A DNA stretch of 23,829 bases from Eubacterium sp. (lineage in GTDB: Bacteria; Bacillota; Clostridia; Lachnospirales; Lachnospiraceae). Under the pieces are notes generated by a model, which was given only the letters and a program-made list of their open reading frames with translations, was not told the DNA's origin and ran no database searches. This document shows positions 15,501 to 23,822 of this stretch, one piece after another. The DNA is taken from assembly GCA_003520145.1 (NCBI GenBank), contig DOVJ01000137.1, positions 4,173 to 28,001 of the forward strand, given 5' to 3'. How positions within the stretch are numbered: the stretch's first letter is position 1; each line of letters begins with the position of its first letter. A program made the translations under genes and the position numbers.

Positions 15501-17141
15501 ACTTTCAAAGTTAAAAATAACATAATAAGGTTTTTCGAGATTTTTTCCCTTGGCTGTTATTCTCTCATTAAAGATCTTTTCTAAGTTTGCAGAAACTTCC
15601 TTCGCCTCATTGGTATCTACTGATACAAATCTTATGGATTTATCGTCATCCCAAACATGAGGAAACCATCTGACAAATTTGAATGTCTCATAATCCTTCT
15701 CGTTAAGCAAAAACACGAGTTTAAGTTCATCATAACTATGCAACGCAGTTAGTCTTATTATAAAATTTTTCACAAAAATTTTTACGACGTCCCAATCTTC
15801 ACCGATTATTCCACTGACCTTTATGTCTTTTACAGAAAATGTAATTGGGACATTTTTCAATATCTTTGGTTCATTTTTCACGGCATACATCTCATCAAGA
15901 AGATGATCATATTCAACCGCAAATTTTCTTTCTGCACATACAATATCTGCCTCAAGTGGAAACTCACCTATTCCAAGTCTGATTTCCAAGAAATCTTCTT
16001 GATTTATTGAACGCTCCCAAAGATTATTCATTGTCTTTGTTATTGTTTCTATACATTTTTCTAAAGGTACATTATTCTCATTGAGTATGTCCCTTTGTTC
16101 ACCCATCTCTCTAAGAATGGTTTCTCTAACTTCCTGAAGATAAGCTCTATATGCGATTTCTCTTTGTGCCTCGGCTTTTCTTTTTCTTTTATTTTCAAAT
16201 TTTCGATTCAATGTTGGCCACAAAATCATGCCTAAAAGCATACTTCCTGCCATAACAACAGATGGAAGTGCTGTTATTAAATCTCTGCCATTCATATATG
16301 CATTGGCAACTGAAAATCCTGCTGTTGTTACAGATGCTAACCCCATAGTCAATGCCGGTCCCACAACCAATATAGCCGGTACACTTTCTCCAACCGGTGA
16401 TGATGGCGGTGGGTCAATTCTAAATGTCTTTTTAGTTATACTTCTTTTGAATCTCGGTGAAATATAATAAAACTCATTATTAAGTTCAGTATTAGGCTCA
16501 TCATCAATAGGATTTACTCCCTGTGGCTCATAAGGAAACATCTTACTGCCCTTTACAGTGACACACTCATCAGGATTATTAAGCGCAACAAAATCAGAGC
16601 CTATAATTATTCTAAGGCCCATAATATATATCATATCTCCCGGATTCAGTTGTACTGTGGATATCCGCTCATCATTGACAAATGTACCATTTGTACTGTT
16701 GTTATCAGACAATACCCAATTATTTTCATAAAAAGAAAGCTTGGCATGATCAGACGAAACATACTTATTATCGTATATGATATCATTGTCCTTCGTTCTG
16801 CCAATAGATATATCAATGTTGTTTTTTACATAATATTTGTGAAAAATCTGCCTGTCATCAGACAAATGATGAGCAAAAACAAACGCCTGCTTACCATCAA
16901 CAATCGCTCTATAGAGCCCTTGATCTTCCAATTCAATCTCATTAATAATAGCACCTTTTGAATCAACAAGATAATTATCCTTATTGCTCTTGAGATGCCA
17001 CTTACCCTGTAAGCCTTCAATACTAATAAGATTTCTTAATGTACCATCAATCTCCCTGCTAAAAAGCCAAAACTGTCCCTTTACTTTTTTAGGCAAAGTT
17101 ACACCGGAGATTCTAGCATTACTAATTAAATTAACAACCAT
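12561..17141 (-). CDS. essC: EssC-type FtsK/SpoIIIE ATPase, T7SS motor
   Basis: The protein is 1,526 aa from the ATG at 17141, preceded by GGGTGG. An upstream GTG at 17174 lies at the expected transcription start of the promoter and is rejected. There is an N-terminal beta domain (~1-90), then an FHA domain (~100-184) with SIGR, SSDHA and NSTNGT. Two membrane helices follow at ~254-281 and ~289-309, then a coiled basic segment and three P-loop domains. Domain 1 is intact: Walker A GMTGSGKS (704-711) and Walker B FIISDEF (Asp826-Glu827). Domain 2 has GVAGSGKM (1053-1060) and NN in place of the Walker B acids (1156-1157). Domain 3 has no usable Walker A (AAQDAEKT, ~1325). This matches EssC/YukB, which drives export of WXG100 proteins. 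It is the first gene of the operon. Confidence 0.93.
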   Translation of the reverse strand: MVVNLISNARISGVTLPKKVKGQFWLFSREIDGTLRNLISIEGLQGKWHLKSNKDNYLVDSKGAIINEIELEDQGLYRAIVDGKQAFVFAHHLSDDRQIFHKYYVKNNIDISIGRTKDNDIIYDNKYVSSDHAKLSFYENNWVLSDNNSTNGTFVNDERISTVQLNPGDMIYIMGLRIIIGSDFVALNNPDECVTVKGSKMFPYEPQGVNPIDDEPNTELNNEFYYISPRFKRSITKKTFRIDPPPSSPVGESVPAILVVGPALTMGLASVTTAGFSVANAYMNGRDLITALPSVVMAGSMLLGMILWPTLNRKFENKRKRKAEAQREIAYRAYLQEVRETILREMGEQRDILNENNVPLEKCIETITKTMNNLWERSINQEDFLEIRLGIGEFPLEADIVCAERKFAVEYDHLLDEMYAVKNEPKILKNVPITFSVKDIKVSGIIGEDWDVVKIFVKNFIIRLTALHSYDELKLVFLLNEKDYETFKFVRWFPHVWDDDKSIRFVSVDTNEAKEVSANLEKIFNERITAKGKNLEKPYYVIFNFESKVNDKLDIVNDILTCKEDTYFSIVNVCDSVIKLPKECSVVIDVAETTARIYDKENLSGNRIVFKPDLDNDFDVEDVAIKEANTALDLSKQLFKLPSVYTFLDMFGVEKIEHLNPLVRWKDNNPCQSLSTPVGIDTDGEIFTLDLHERYQGPHGLVAGMTGSGKSEFIITFILSLAVNYHPDEVAFILIDYKGGGLTGAFEYKDKGIVLPHLTGTITNLDGAAIKRSLISIQSELRRRQAIFNEARKISNEGTMDIYRYQKLYREKIVSEPVPHLFIISDEFAELKAQQPEFMEQLISTARIGRSLGVHLILATQKPNGVVDDQIWSNTRFRVCLKVSEKADSNDMIKRPDAAELSNTGRFYLQVGFNELFALGQSAWCGAPYDENKKNSSREKGCVKVLDHIGRVVKEGKPAKKDDNSEKQPKQIVAVVKYLSELAKEENISVRQLWLDPIPDKVWISQLIEKYDYKDKDEYIIEPVIGELDDPSNQAQKILTLPISTLGNVIIYGVAGSGKMTFLTTMLCELIRTRSAKNINIYALDFGAETLKVFEKAPQVGGVVLSNEYERIINLLKMLKSEMENRKRLFSEFGGDYKSYVVNSGKTVPNILLVINNFTAFNEMYEECIDVLALLSREGIKYGIYLVITSNNANSVRYRIAQNFKQIYALQLNDKTDYTTVFSGGVDGIYPSNIKGRGIVKNDHTYEFQTAYISEEGNIRESIIRLCEDAKKRDNYSASEIPVLPRYVNREFFTNDVFTLENVPIGVESKTLHAVRINLLSSLVSFVAAQDAEKTSAFAQGLAEILSYRQYKVKVLDVNKSFAADDKKQYDYCESTDAEKYIVDFYNEMVNRFKKYKTSNNLDDAENVVYIINSLDAMKSIVSDDAFDKFNVTLEKISEKQKASVILCDSSMAFNKFSGVKWFRTYSESGQGVWIGDGVSTQYVLKIGKVTSALYQEVADGFGYYINKGRISSIKVLTSDYIREEE

Positions 17142-17180
17142 CTTCCTGTCCACCCAATATTGATATAAATACACATTCGC

Positions 17181-17209
17181 AGTATATCATATACACTTTA
17201 AAAAGTCAA
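17181..17209 (-). promoter_or_regulatory. Sigma-A type promoter for the T7SS operon
   Basis: Read on the minus strand, TTGACT (17204-17209) and TATACT (17181-17186) are separated by exactly 17 bases, each one base from consensus. Transcription would start near 17174, leaving a leader of about 30 bases before the essC ATG. No other promoter of this quality was seen within the minus-strand cluster. Confidence 0.8.
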
Positions 17210-17231
17210 CATATTTTTATGACTTCAACTA

Positions 17232-17260
17232 TAGATAAATCATGGGATATCTGATATAAT
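17232..17260 (+). promoter_or_regulatory. Promoter for the alcohol dehydrogenase gene
   Basis: A perfect TATAAT (17255-17260) is preceded by TG at the extended -10 position (TGATATAAT). The -35 at 17-base spacing is weak (TAGATA). AAGGAG follows before the ATG at 17287. It is back to back with the essC promoter in a 145-base intergenic region. Confidence 0.65.
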
Positions 17261-17286
17261 AACATTATCGTAAAAAAGGAGAAGTT

Positions 17287-18489
17287 ATGTTAAAGCAATT
17301 ATCATATAGGGTGTTTCATATCAACGAGTTATTGTTTTCAACATTATATCCGTTAAGAAAGCCCATACATATCAAAAGCATAGATGAGATCCCGCAGAGA
17401 ATCAAAGCCTACGGTTTTGATTCAGTTCTGTTTGTCACAGGTCCCCATATCAACAAGATGGGACTTACCACCCCACTCAAGCAGGCGCTCGAAAAGGAAG
17501 GCATCAACTATATACTGTACGACAAAACAAGCAGTAATCCCACAACAGCCAATGTCAACGAAGCCTACGAATTATACATCAGGAATCAGTGTGATGCAAT
17601 CATAGGCTTTGGCGGTGGTTCACCTATAGACTGCGCCAAAGCAGTAGGCATAAGAAGTGCTCTTCCTAAGGCATCTCTAGAGATGCTGCAGGGGGCATTC
17701 TTGATCAAGAAGAAGATGCCGCCTATATTCGCCATCCCGACAACCGCCGGTTCAGGAAGCGAAGTAAGTATAGCAAGCGTCATAACCGATGAAGAGAAGA
17801 AGAAGAAGTACTTCATAGCAGACCCATGTCTTGTGCCTCGTTTTGTCTATATAGACCCGCACTACACACTCTTGCAGCCTAAGCTCTCAAGCATGTACTG
17901 TGCGATGGATGCCTTAAGCCATGCTATCGAAAGCGACTTAAGTCTGGCATCCACAAGGGGGACACGCTACAATTCAAAAAAAGCCATAAGACTCATCTAC
18001 GGCAACATCGACAAAGTATATGATGACAGCACTAACTACAAGGCAAGACGCAATCTAAGCATCGCATCATACAGTGCAGGCCTTGCATTCACGAGAGCCT
18101 ATGTAGGCTATATACACGCGCTTGCCCATGCACTCGGCGGTGCCTATAACATCCCTCACGGCAAGGCTATAGCAGTCATCATGCCACATGTACTTGAGTA
18201 TTATTCAAGATATATCCCAAGAAGAATAAAGCGCATAGCTATAGCAGCCAACATAGCAGATAAGACAACTCCTGCTGATCTTGCATGCCGTATGCTGATA
18301 GATTCGCTCTACGATATGCTTGATCGATACGAGATAGGCCGTTACATAGAAGAGCTCAAGGTTGATGATATAAAGAAGCTCGCTCACAACGCTGCACAAG
18401 AAGCAAATCCGCTCTATCCTGTTCCTGTGATCATGGATCAGAAACAGTTAGAACGGATCCTTATAGATGTATTACTTTTTAGAGGATAA
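17287..18489 (+). CDS. Iron-containing (group III) alcohol dehydrogenase
   Basis: The 400-aa enzyme is normal length for the Fe-ADH family. The N-terminal nucleotide-binding half has the signature GFGGGSPIDCAKA (GGGSPID at 109-115) and PTTAGSGSE (151-159). The metal-binding half has Asp208 and His212 (MDALSHAIE), His277 (in YIHALAHALGG) and His291 (PHGKA), with the expected spacing. It likely reduces an aldehyde or ketone with NAD(P)H, as in fermentative alcohol formation; substrate and coenzyme cannot be read from sequence. The N-terminus (~20 residues before PLRKP) is slightly extended. It is a single-gene unit diverging from essC; its last 18 bases overlap the 3' end of the convergent MATE gene. 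Confidence 0.92.
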   Translation: MLKQLSYRVFHINELLFSTLYPLRKPIHIKSIDEIPQRIKAYGFDSVLFVTGPHINKMGLTTPLKQALEKEGINYILYDKTSSNPTTANVNEAYELYIRNQCDAIIGFGGGSPIDCAKAVGIRSALPKASLEMLQGAFLIKKKMPPIFAIPTTAGSGSEVSIASVITDEEKKKKYFIADPCLVPRFVYIDPHYTLLQPKLSSMYCAMDALSHAIESDLSLASTRGTRYNSKKAIRLIYGNIDKVYDDSTNYKARRNLSIASYSAGLAFTRAYVGYIHALAHALGGAYNIPHGKAIAVIMPHVLEYYSRYIPRRIKRIAIAANIADKTTPADLACRMLIDSLYDMLDRYEIGRYIEELKVDDIKKLAHNAAQEANPLYPVPVIMDQKQLERILIDVLLFRG

Positions 18490-19824
18490 ACCGTGGCTTA
18501 TACGCAGGTACATGATAACAAGCGCTAAGAAAGTCACTAACCAGCTGATCGGATAAGACATGTAGACAGTCTCCACTCTATGGTATTCAGGCCTTGCAAA
18601 TACCAAGTATATCCAAGCAAGTCTGAATCCACACACGCCGACTATGGTGAATATCATCGGCTCGAGCGAATGTCCCATACCCCTGATTACACCAACCATG
18701 ACATCCATGATGCCACATAAGAAGTAGATCGTGCATATGCAAGACAACCTCACCTGACCATAGCGAATAACCTCCAGGTTATCAGTATAGACTGACAGAA
18801 GTTCTTTACTAAAGAAGTTCGCAAGATTGCCCATCACAAGTCCAACCATGAACACACATCCAAGACTTGTCAGAGCGATCCTGCCTATTCTCTTATACAG
18901 ACCTGCGCCCATGTTCTGTCCGGTAAATGATATGGCAGCCTGATAGAACGAATTCATAGAGACATATATGAAGCCCTCGATATTCATCGCGGCAGAATTG
19001 CCTGCTACTACGCTGCTTCCAAAGCTGTTTACAGACGATTGGATAACTATGTTGGACAGTGAAAAAAGCGCACCCTGAAAACCTGCAGGAAGTCCGATCT
19101 TCACTATCTTAAGAGCCTTATCTTTGTGAATACTTATCTTGGACAGATAGAGCTTCAGATCACCCTTTTCCTTACAGAGAGTCCTGACTATAAGGATAGC
19201 GCTCACAACCTGCGATATAACAGTCGCTAAGGCAACGCCTGCCACATTCATACGAAATACTATCACAAATATAAGATTTAAGATAACATTTATCACACCG
19301 GCCGCTATGAGATAATAAAGCGGTCTTTTTGTATCTCCGACAGAACGAAGGATAGCCGCACCGAAGTTATATATCATAGATGCTGTCATACCTAGGCAGT
19401 ATATAGTCAGATAATTCTTGGCAAGTCCAAGTATATCAAGAGGCGCTCCCATCGCCCTAAGGATGGGTCCTGCGAAAGTACAGCCTATACCAGTCATGAT
19501 AAGACCGCTTATAATAGCCATATACATGGCAGTATGAACAGTTTCTCTTACGTCCTTACTCTTATTGGCACCTATGTAATTAGCCACGCATACATTGGCA
19601 CCTATAGACAAACCCATGAAGAGGTTAGTCAGAAGGTTGATAACAGGGCTTGTTGAGCCTACTGCCGCAAGAGAAGCCGCGCTTTCGAACCTTCCCACAA
19701 CTATTATATCCGCCGCATTGAAAGCTAACTGCAATACACTTGACAGCATAAGAGGGATGGCAAAGAGAAGGATCTTACCAAGAAGCGGCCCCTCACACAT
19801 ATTTATATCATTCTTATTTTTCAC
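18472..19824 (-). CDS. MATE-family multidrug/cation antiporter (first copy)
   Basis: The protein is 450 aa from the GTG at 19824, chosen because AGGAG stands eight bases upstream. A TTG at 19830 would leave almost no spacing to that site. It shows about 12 hydrophobic helices in two homologous halves, with typical MATE sequences such as FAIPLMLSSVLQLAFNAAD, VVGRF and IGANVCVANYIGA in the first half. MATE proteins export organic cations, drugs or metabolites using Na+ or H+ gradients; the substrate is not predictable. Its start overlaps the end of the other MATE gene by 11 bases (coupled translation), and its 3' end overlaps the convergent alcohol dehydrogenase gene. Confidence 0.9.
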   Translation of the reverse strand: MKNKNDINMCEGPLLGKILLFAIPLMLSSVLQLAFNAADIIVVGRFESAASLAAVGSTSPVINLLTNLFMGLSIGANVCVANYIGANKSKDVRETVHTAMYMAIISGLIMTGIGCTFAGPILRAMGAPLDILGLAKNYLTIYCLGMTASMIYNFGAAILRSVGDTKRPLYYLIAAGVINVILNLIFVIVFRMNVAGVALATVISQVVSAILIVRTLCKEKGDLKLYLSKISIHKDKALKIVKIGLPAGFQGALFSLSNIVIQSSVNSFGSSVVAGNSAAMNIEGFIYVSMNSFYQAAISFTGQNMGAGLYKRIGRIALTSLGCVFMVGLVMGNLANFFSKELLSVYTDNLEVIRYGQVRLSCICTIYFLCGIMDVMVGVIRGMGHSLEPMIFTIVGVCGFRLAWIYLVFARPEYHRVETVYMSYPISWLVTFLALVIMYLRISHGLSSKK

Positions 19825-21160
19825 ATCCAAGTCTCCTATACACAGTAATATACATAGTTATAAAGCACGCAAGTCCACCAATCAAGTTAGATACAGGCTC
19901 TGCTATGAATACGCCATCTACTCCCAGCCCCATCATCGGCAGAAGGAAAGTGAGCGGAACAACTATGATCACCTTCCTAAAAATCGAGAAGAATATCGCA
20001 TGCTTCGCATACCCAAGCGACTGGAAAGTAGCCTGCCCGACAAACTGGAAAGCCATGAATATAAAACCAAAGAAGTACAGGAAGAGAGCCCTTACACCAG
20101 CCTCTATCATAGCCGCATCATTTGTAAATATATTCATGAGTTCCTTCGGTATGATAAGAACCACGATCCATGCGAAAGCCGTATAAGCTATGCCAAGAAA
20201 AGCAGTAAATCTTATGCCTTCTCTTACTCTGTCATAACGCTTAGCGCCATAATTATAACCCAGGACAGGCTGAGAACCACCTGTTATACCGCTGACAGGC
20301 AGAGCCATCATCTCTCTTACAGAATTAACAACAGTCATAACGCCTATATATACATCACTGTCGTACTTAGCAAGCGAAACATTGCAGGACAACTGCACAA
20401 GCGAGTTAGTAGCCTGCATGATATAGTAAGGAAAGCCCATAACGATGACTCTCTTAACTATATCCGCGCTCAGATACAGGTCGCTTTTTGAAAGCTTCAG
20501 ACTGAACTTAAAAAGTATGAAGCTCATAACCCATACAAAGCTTACAAACTGACTTATAACAGTCGCGATAGCCGCGCCCTTAACGCCCATACCAAATCCA
20601 TATATGAAGATTGGATCAAGTATCATATTCAGAACAGCGCCTATAAGCGTCGTAAGCATACCCATTCCAGGATGCGCTGTCGCATTGATGAAGCCATTAA
20701 GTCCGCTGCCAAGCATGAAGAACACAGTTCCAAGCATGTATATCGACAGATAATCCCTTGCATATACATATGACTCATCCGATGCACCAAACTTATACAG
20801 GATCGGTTTCATGAAAACATACATACCGACCATAAGCAACACTGCCGTGATAATCTGAAGCCCCATAACATTGCCAAGAATCTTCTTTGCCCTCTCATCA
20901 TCGCCCTTGCCTCTTGTTATCGAAAAGAATGCCACGCCACCAAGTCCGAAGAGGTTCGTATTCGCCACGATAAAAGTAATGATCGGAAATGTTACGCCAA
21001 TGCCCGTAAGAGCAACACCCGAACCCTGTATCCTGCCTATATATACTCTGTCGATTATATTGTAAGCAAGTTGCACAAACTGCGCAAGAATAAGAGGCAC
21101 AGCCTGAAAAAGTATCCTTTTCTTAACACTGCCTATTGTAAAATTCTCTTTATTATTCAT
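19814..21160 (-). CDS. MATE-family antiporter (second copy, MepA-like)
   Basis: The protein is 448 aa from the ATG at 21160. An in-frame TTG at 21172, immediately after the upstream stop, is possible, and neither start has a strong ribosome binding site. It shows about 12 membrane helices. The early sequence ILAQFVQLAYNIIDRVYIG and the loop GLGGVAFFSITRGKGDDERA are typical of the MepA-like branch. It is only distantly similar to the adjacent MATE protein, so this is not a recent tandem duplication. The two might act as a pair or on different substrates. It is the middle gene of an operon that starts with the ankyrin-GH43 gene. Confidence 0.9.
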   Translation of the reverse strand: MNNKENFTIGSVKKRILFQAVPLILAQFVQLAYNIIDRVYIGRIQGSGVALTGIGVTFPIITFIVANTNLFGLGGVAFFSITRGKGDDERAKKILGNVMGLQIITAVLLMVGMYVFMKPILYKFGASDESYVYARDYLSIYMLGTVFFMLGSGLNGFINATAHPGMGMLTTLIGAVLNMILDPIFIYGFGMGVKGAAIATVISQFVSFVWVMSFILFKFSLKLSKSDLYLSADIVKRVIVMGFPYYIMQATNSLVQLSCNVSLAKYDSDVYIGVMTVVNSVREMMALPVSGITGGSQPVLGYNYGAKRYDRVREGIRFTAFLGIAYTAFAWIVVLIIPKELMNIFTNDAAMIEAGVRALFLYFFGFIFMAFQFVGQATFQSLGYAKHAIFFSIFRKVIIVVPLTFLLPMMGLGVDGVFIAEPVSNLIGGLACFITMYITVYRRLGCEK

Positions 21161-21172
21161 AACTATACACAA

Positions 21173-23089
21173 CTACTCTCTGTTATATACATGTAATTTT
21201 TCAAAACTATATACCACATCTTCACCAACGCCAAATACTCCATATGTAGCGCCCGTAAAACGCTTACCACCGCCAAGACCTTCATCACATAAGAAGTCCA
21301 CTTTAGGCAAGGCGGCAACAAGTTTCCTCTCACCCGCCGCACTTACATAGAAGCATCTTTCAAGTCCCCTAACCTCTTCACATAGTGTGACCGAATCACT
21401 ATAAGACACAATGCATGAACCACATACTTCATCTTCGCCTTCATGTGACACAACATTTATCTTAAGACTATCTTCAGAAGCCCTCGTAACAGCCATATAT
21501 ACATAAGTCCTCTCATCATAATAATTGATGAGACCACACTTATATTCCTCGCCAACCAGCATAGAACCCGTACAAACCGTGATATCTGCATCGAAATCCA
21601 TAGAAGACTGCTTTCTTAACAGAACACCTCTAAAGCGTATATCAGAAGGCTCATACTTATCACATCTAAGAAACAGCTTATTATCAGCTGTCCACACGCA
21701 TCCTCTTCTGCTTCTTACACTCATCCACTCCATGTCAAGACCAGTGAAGTCATCATCATAATGCATGAAAGAAGCCTGAGCCAAAGCATCAGTAACCCCC
21801 AGCATCGGCGCAACAGCGCTGTCCGACGGATGCCTTCTGTTACCGACTATCGGCCAGCCATCCGCAGTCCACTCTATGCGATCAACCGCAGTCTCACGTC
21901 CGAGATTCGATACTATATGATCAGGTCCCTTAACAGGTCTTGAACATAAGTAAACCATATACCAGTTGCCATCCGCACACAAGATAGGCTTTCCATGCCC
22001 GGCCTTCTGAATCCTAAGCCGGTCATCCTCCTGCTTCAATATCGGATTATAAGGGCAAGGCTCATATCTTCCAAAGAGAGTCTCAGACCTCGCCACAGTT
22101 ATCCTGTGACCCATACCTGTTCCACCCTCTGCTAAGAATAGATAATACCATCCATCCTTCTTAAGAAGGTGAGCGCCCTCTACTCCACGCTTATTATCGC
22201 CATAGTAGAGAAGCGTAGCATCAGATATCTTCTTCGTGCAGTCGGAATTAAGTTCAAAAATCCTCGCACCACGATTAAGAAGCATGTACTTCCTACCATC
22301 ATCATCCACAAATATCGACGGATCTATACCATCCTCATCTATGAAGACAGGCTTACTATACGGTCCTTCCGGCTTATCAGAAGACACAACCATCTGCCTT
22401 CTGTACACAGTACCCTCATCACTGAGCCTGTACGTAGCAGTTATAAAAAAGCGTCCCTCATGATAAGATATATCCGCAGCCCAGTACCCACGACCACCAG
22501 GCAGTTCATCAAGCATCGCATCATCATCGTCTGTCACAGCATAACCGATGACCTCCCAATTTATCATGTCCCTAGAGTGCGATATAGGAATCGCAGGGAA
22601 ATAGATGAAACTCGAATTAACCATATAGTAATCATCACCAACCGCCACAACAGAAGGATCAGGCCAGAAGCCTCTCCTCACCGGATTCTTATATATCCTG
22701 TCATATGAAGCACCCGTAACCTCCTCAAAGTATCTTACGATGTCCTCATACCCCTCAGACACAGCCAGATCATAAGGCGTGATTCCACGAAGGTCTCCCT
22801 CAAGAGGCGACATATCAACACGCTCAGTCAGGTATCTGACAACCTCTAGATTATTCGACATAACGCCATAGTGAAGCATATGTCTTCCCTTAGGATCCCT
22901 TATATTCATATGTGCTCTCGAATACTCAACCATATATCTCAAGATAGACATATCCCCAGTCTTAGCCGCAACAAATGCTACGGCAACTCCCTCTTCATCA
23001 CATACATCCGCAAGCGATGGATCATCCAAAAGTATCGAGCGCAAACTATCCAAATCTCTGTTTTTAACGGCAGCTATTATATCAGACAT
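21173..23089 (-). CDS. Ankyrin-repeat / GH43 glycoside hydrolase fusion
   Basis: The protein is 638 aa from the ATG at 23089, preceded by GAGAGG; a longer frame starting at 23134 lacks a ribosome binding site. Residues 1-125 form about four ankyrin-type helix pairs (GVAVAFVAAKTGDMSILRYM, GRHMLHYGVMSNNLEVVRYL, GITPYDLAVSEGYEDIVRYF). Residues ~133-440 form a GH43 five-bladed propeller with the three catalytic acids: Asp144 (FWPDPSVV), Asp256 (GIDPSIFVDDDG) and Glu304 (VEGAHLLKKDGWYYLF). The remainder looks like the beta-sandwich found after GH43 xylosidases/arabinofuranosidases. There is no signal peptide, so it is probably cytoplasmic and acts on imported oligosaccharides such as xylo- or arabino-oligosaccharides. 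An ankyrin region joined to GH43 is unusual. Confidence 0.9.
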   Translation of the reverse strand: MSDIIAAVKNRDLDSLRSILLDDPSLADVCDEEGVAVAFVAAKTGDMSILRYMVEYSRAHMNIRDPKGRHMLHYGVMSNNLEVVRYLTERVDMSPLEGDLRGITPYDLAVSEGYEDIVRYFEEVTGASYDRIYKNPVRRGFWPDPSVVAVGDDYYMVNSSFIYFPAIPISHSRDMINWEVIGYAVTDDDDAMLDELPGGRGYWAADISYHEGRFFITATYRLSDEGTVYRRQMVVSSDKPEGPYSKPVFIDEDGIDPSIFVDDDGRKYMLLNRGARIFELNSDCTKKISDATLLYYGDNKRGVEGAHLLKKDGWYYLFLAEGGTGMGHRITVARSETLFGRYEPCPYNPILKQEDDRLRIQKAGHGKPILCADGNWYMVYLCSRPVKGPDHIVSNLGRETAVDRIEWTADGWPIVGNRRHPSDSAVAPMLGVTDALAQASFMHYDDDFTGLDMEWMSVRSRRGCVWTADNKLFLRCDKYEPSDIRFRGVLLRKQSSMDFDADITVCTGSMLVGEEYKCGLINYYDERTYVYMAVTRASEDSLKINVVSHEGEDEVCGSCIVSYSDSVTLCEEVRGLERCFYVSAAGERKLVAALPKVDFLCDEGLGGGKRFTGATYGVFGVGEDVVYSFEKLHVYNRE

Positions 23090-23141
23090 AGAAAAACCTC
23101 TCTTGTAAAAATACCCTATAGCATATTTTACCAAAATGTTG

Positions 23142-23147
23142 TATAAT
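23142..23147 (+). promoter_or_regulatory. Possible -10 element for the thrH-like gene
   Basis: TATAAT lies 41 bases before the ATG at 23189. The expected -35 position (TAGCAT around 23119-23124) is poor. GGAGG precedes the start codon. The divergent ankyrin-GH43 gene must have its promoter in the same ~100-base gap, but I see no clear candidate for it. Confidence 0.4.
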
Positions 23148-23188
23148 TATAAAGACTTATTTTTAATATATGTTTTACGGAGGTTATT

Positions 23189-23797
23189 ATGGATATTGCA
23201 TGTTTGGATCTTGAGGGTGTACTCGTTCCAGAGATATGGATTGCTTTCTCGAAAGCAAGCGGTATAGAGGTACTTAAGAAAACTACCAGAGACGAACCAG
23301 ATTATGACAAGCTTATGAAGTGGAGACTTGGAATCCTTAAGGAGCACGGTTTGGGACTTAAGGAAATTCAGAATACTATCGCTACTATCGACCCATTGCC
23401 AGGAGCAAAGAAGTTCCTCGACGAACTGCGCTCTAAGATGCAGGTCATCATCATCAGCGATACATTTACACAGTTCGCTACACCACTCATGGAGAAGCTT
23501 GGCTGGCCAACCATCTTCTGCAACTCTCTCGAGGTTGCTGACAATGGTGAGATCACAGGCTACAAGATGCGTATCGAGAACTCAAAGCTCTCAACAGTGA
23601 AGGCACTCCAGTCTATCGGCTTTGGTACGATCGCAAGCGGTGACAGCTACAACGACCTTGCCATGATCAAGGCAAGCAAGGCAGGCTTCTTATTCAGAAG
23701 CACAGACAAGATCAAAGCTGATAACCCTGAGCTTAAGGCATTCGAGGAATTCGATGACTTAAGAGATGCTATCTTCAAAGCAGCAGGGATTCTGTAA
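23189..23797 (+). CDS. thrH: ThrH-like HAD phosphatase (phosphoserine phosphatase / homoserine kinase type)
   Basis: The 202-aa protein begins MDIACLDLEGVLVPEIWIAF, which I recognise as very close to Pseudomonas ThrH (~205 aa). HAD motifs are present: the nucleophile Asp7 in DLEG (Glu9 in place of the usual second Asp), SDTF near residue 90, a conserved Lys in motif III, and GDSYND (151-156). ThrH dephosphorylates phosphoserine and can transfer the phosphate to homoserine, linking serine and threonine synthesis. Strong codon bias (ctc, atc, aag) differs from the AT-rich genes on the left and suggests good expression. It is transcribed alone, or with the gene that may start at the right edge. 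The activity is predicted from similarity. Confidence 0.88.
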   Translation: MDIACLDLEGVLVPEIWIAFSKASGIEVLKKTTRDEPDYDKLMKWRLGILKEHGLGLKEIQNTIATIDPLPGAKKFLDELRSKMQVIIISDTFTQFATPLMEKLGWPTIFCNSLEVADNGEITGYKMRIENSKLSTVKALQSIGFGTIASGDSYNDLAMIKASKAGFLFRSTDKIKADNPELKAFEEFDDLRDAIFKAAGIL

Positions 23798-23822
23798 GAG
23801 AATGTAAAGGGGCTGTAAAAGT

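Noticed and set aside
17142..17174. GTG start at 17174 for essC
   Set aside because: It falls at the predicted transcription start of a strong promoter; the ATG at 17141 has GGGTGG upstream.
23090..23134. Upstream start at 23134 for the ankyrin-GH43 protein
   Set aside because: The extra 15 residues cover the ribosome binding site GAGAGG used by the ATG at 23089 and have no such site of their own.
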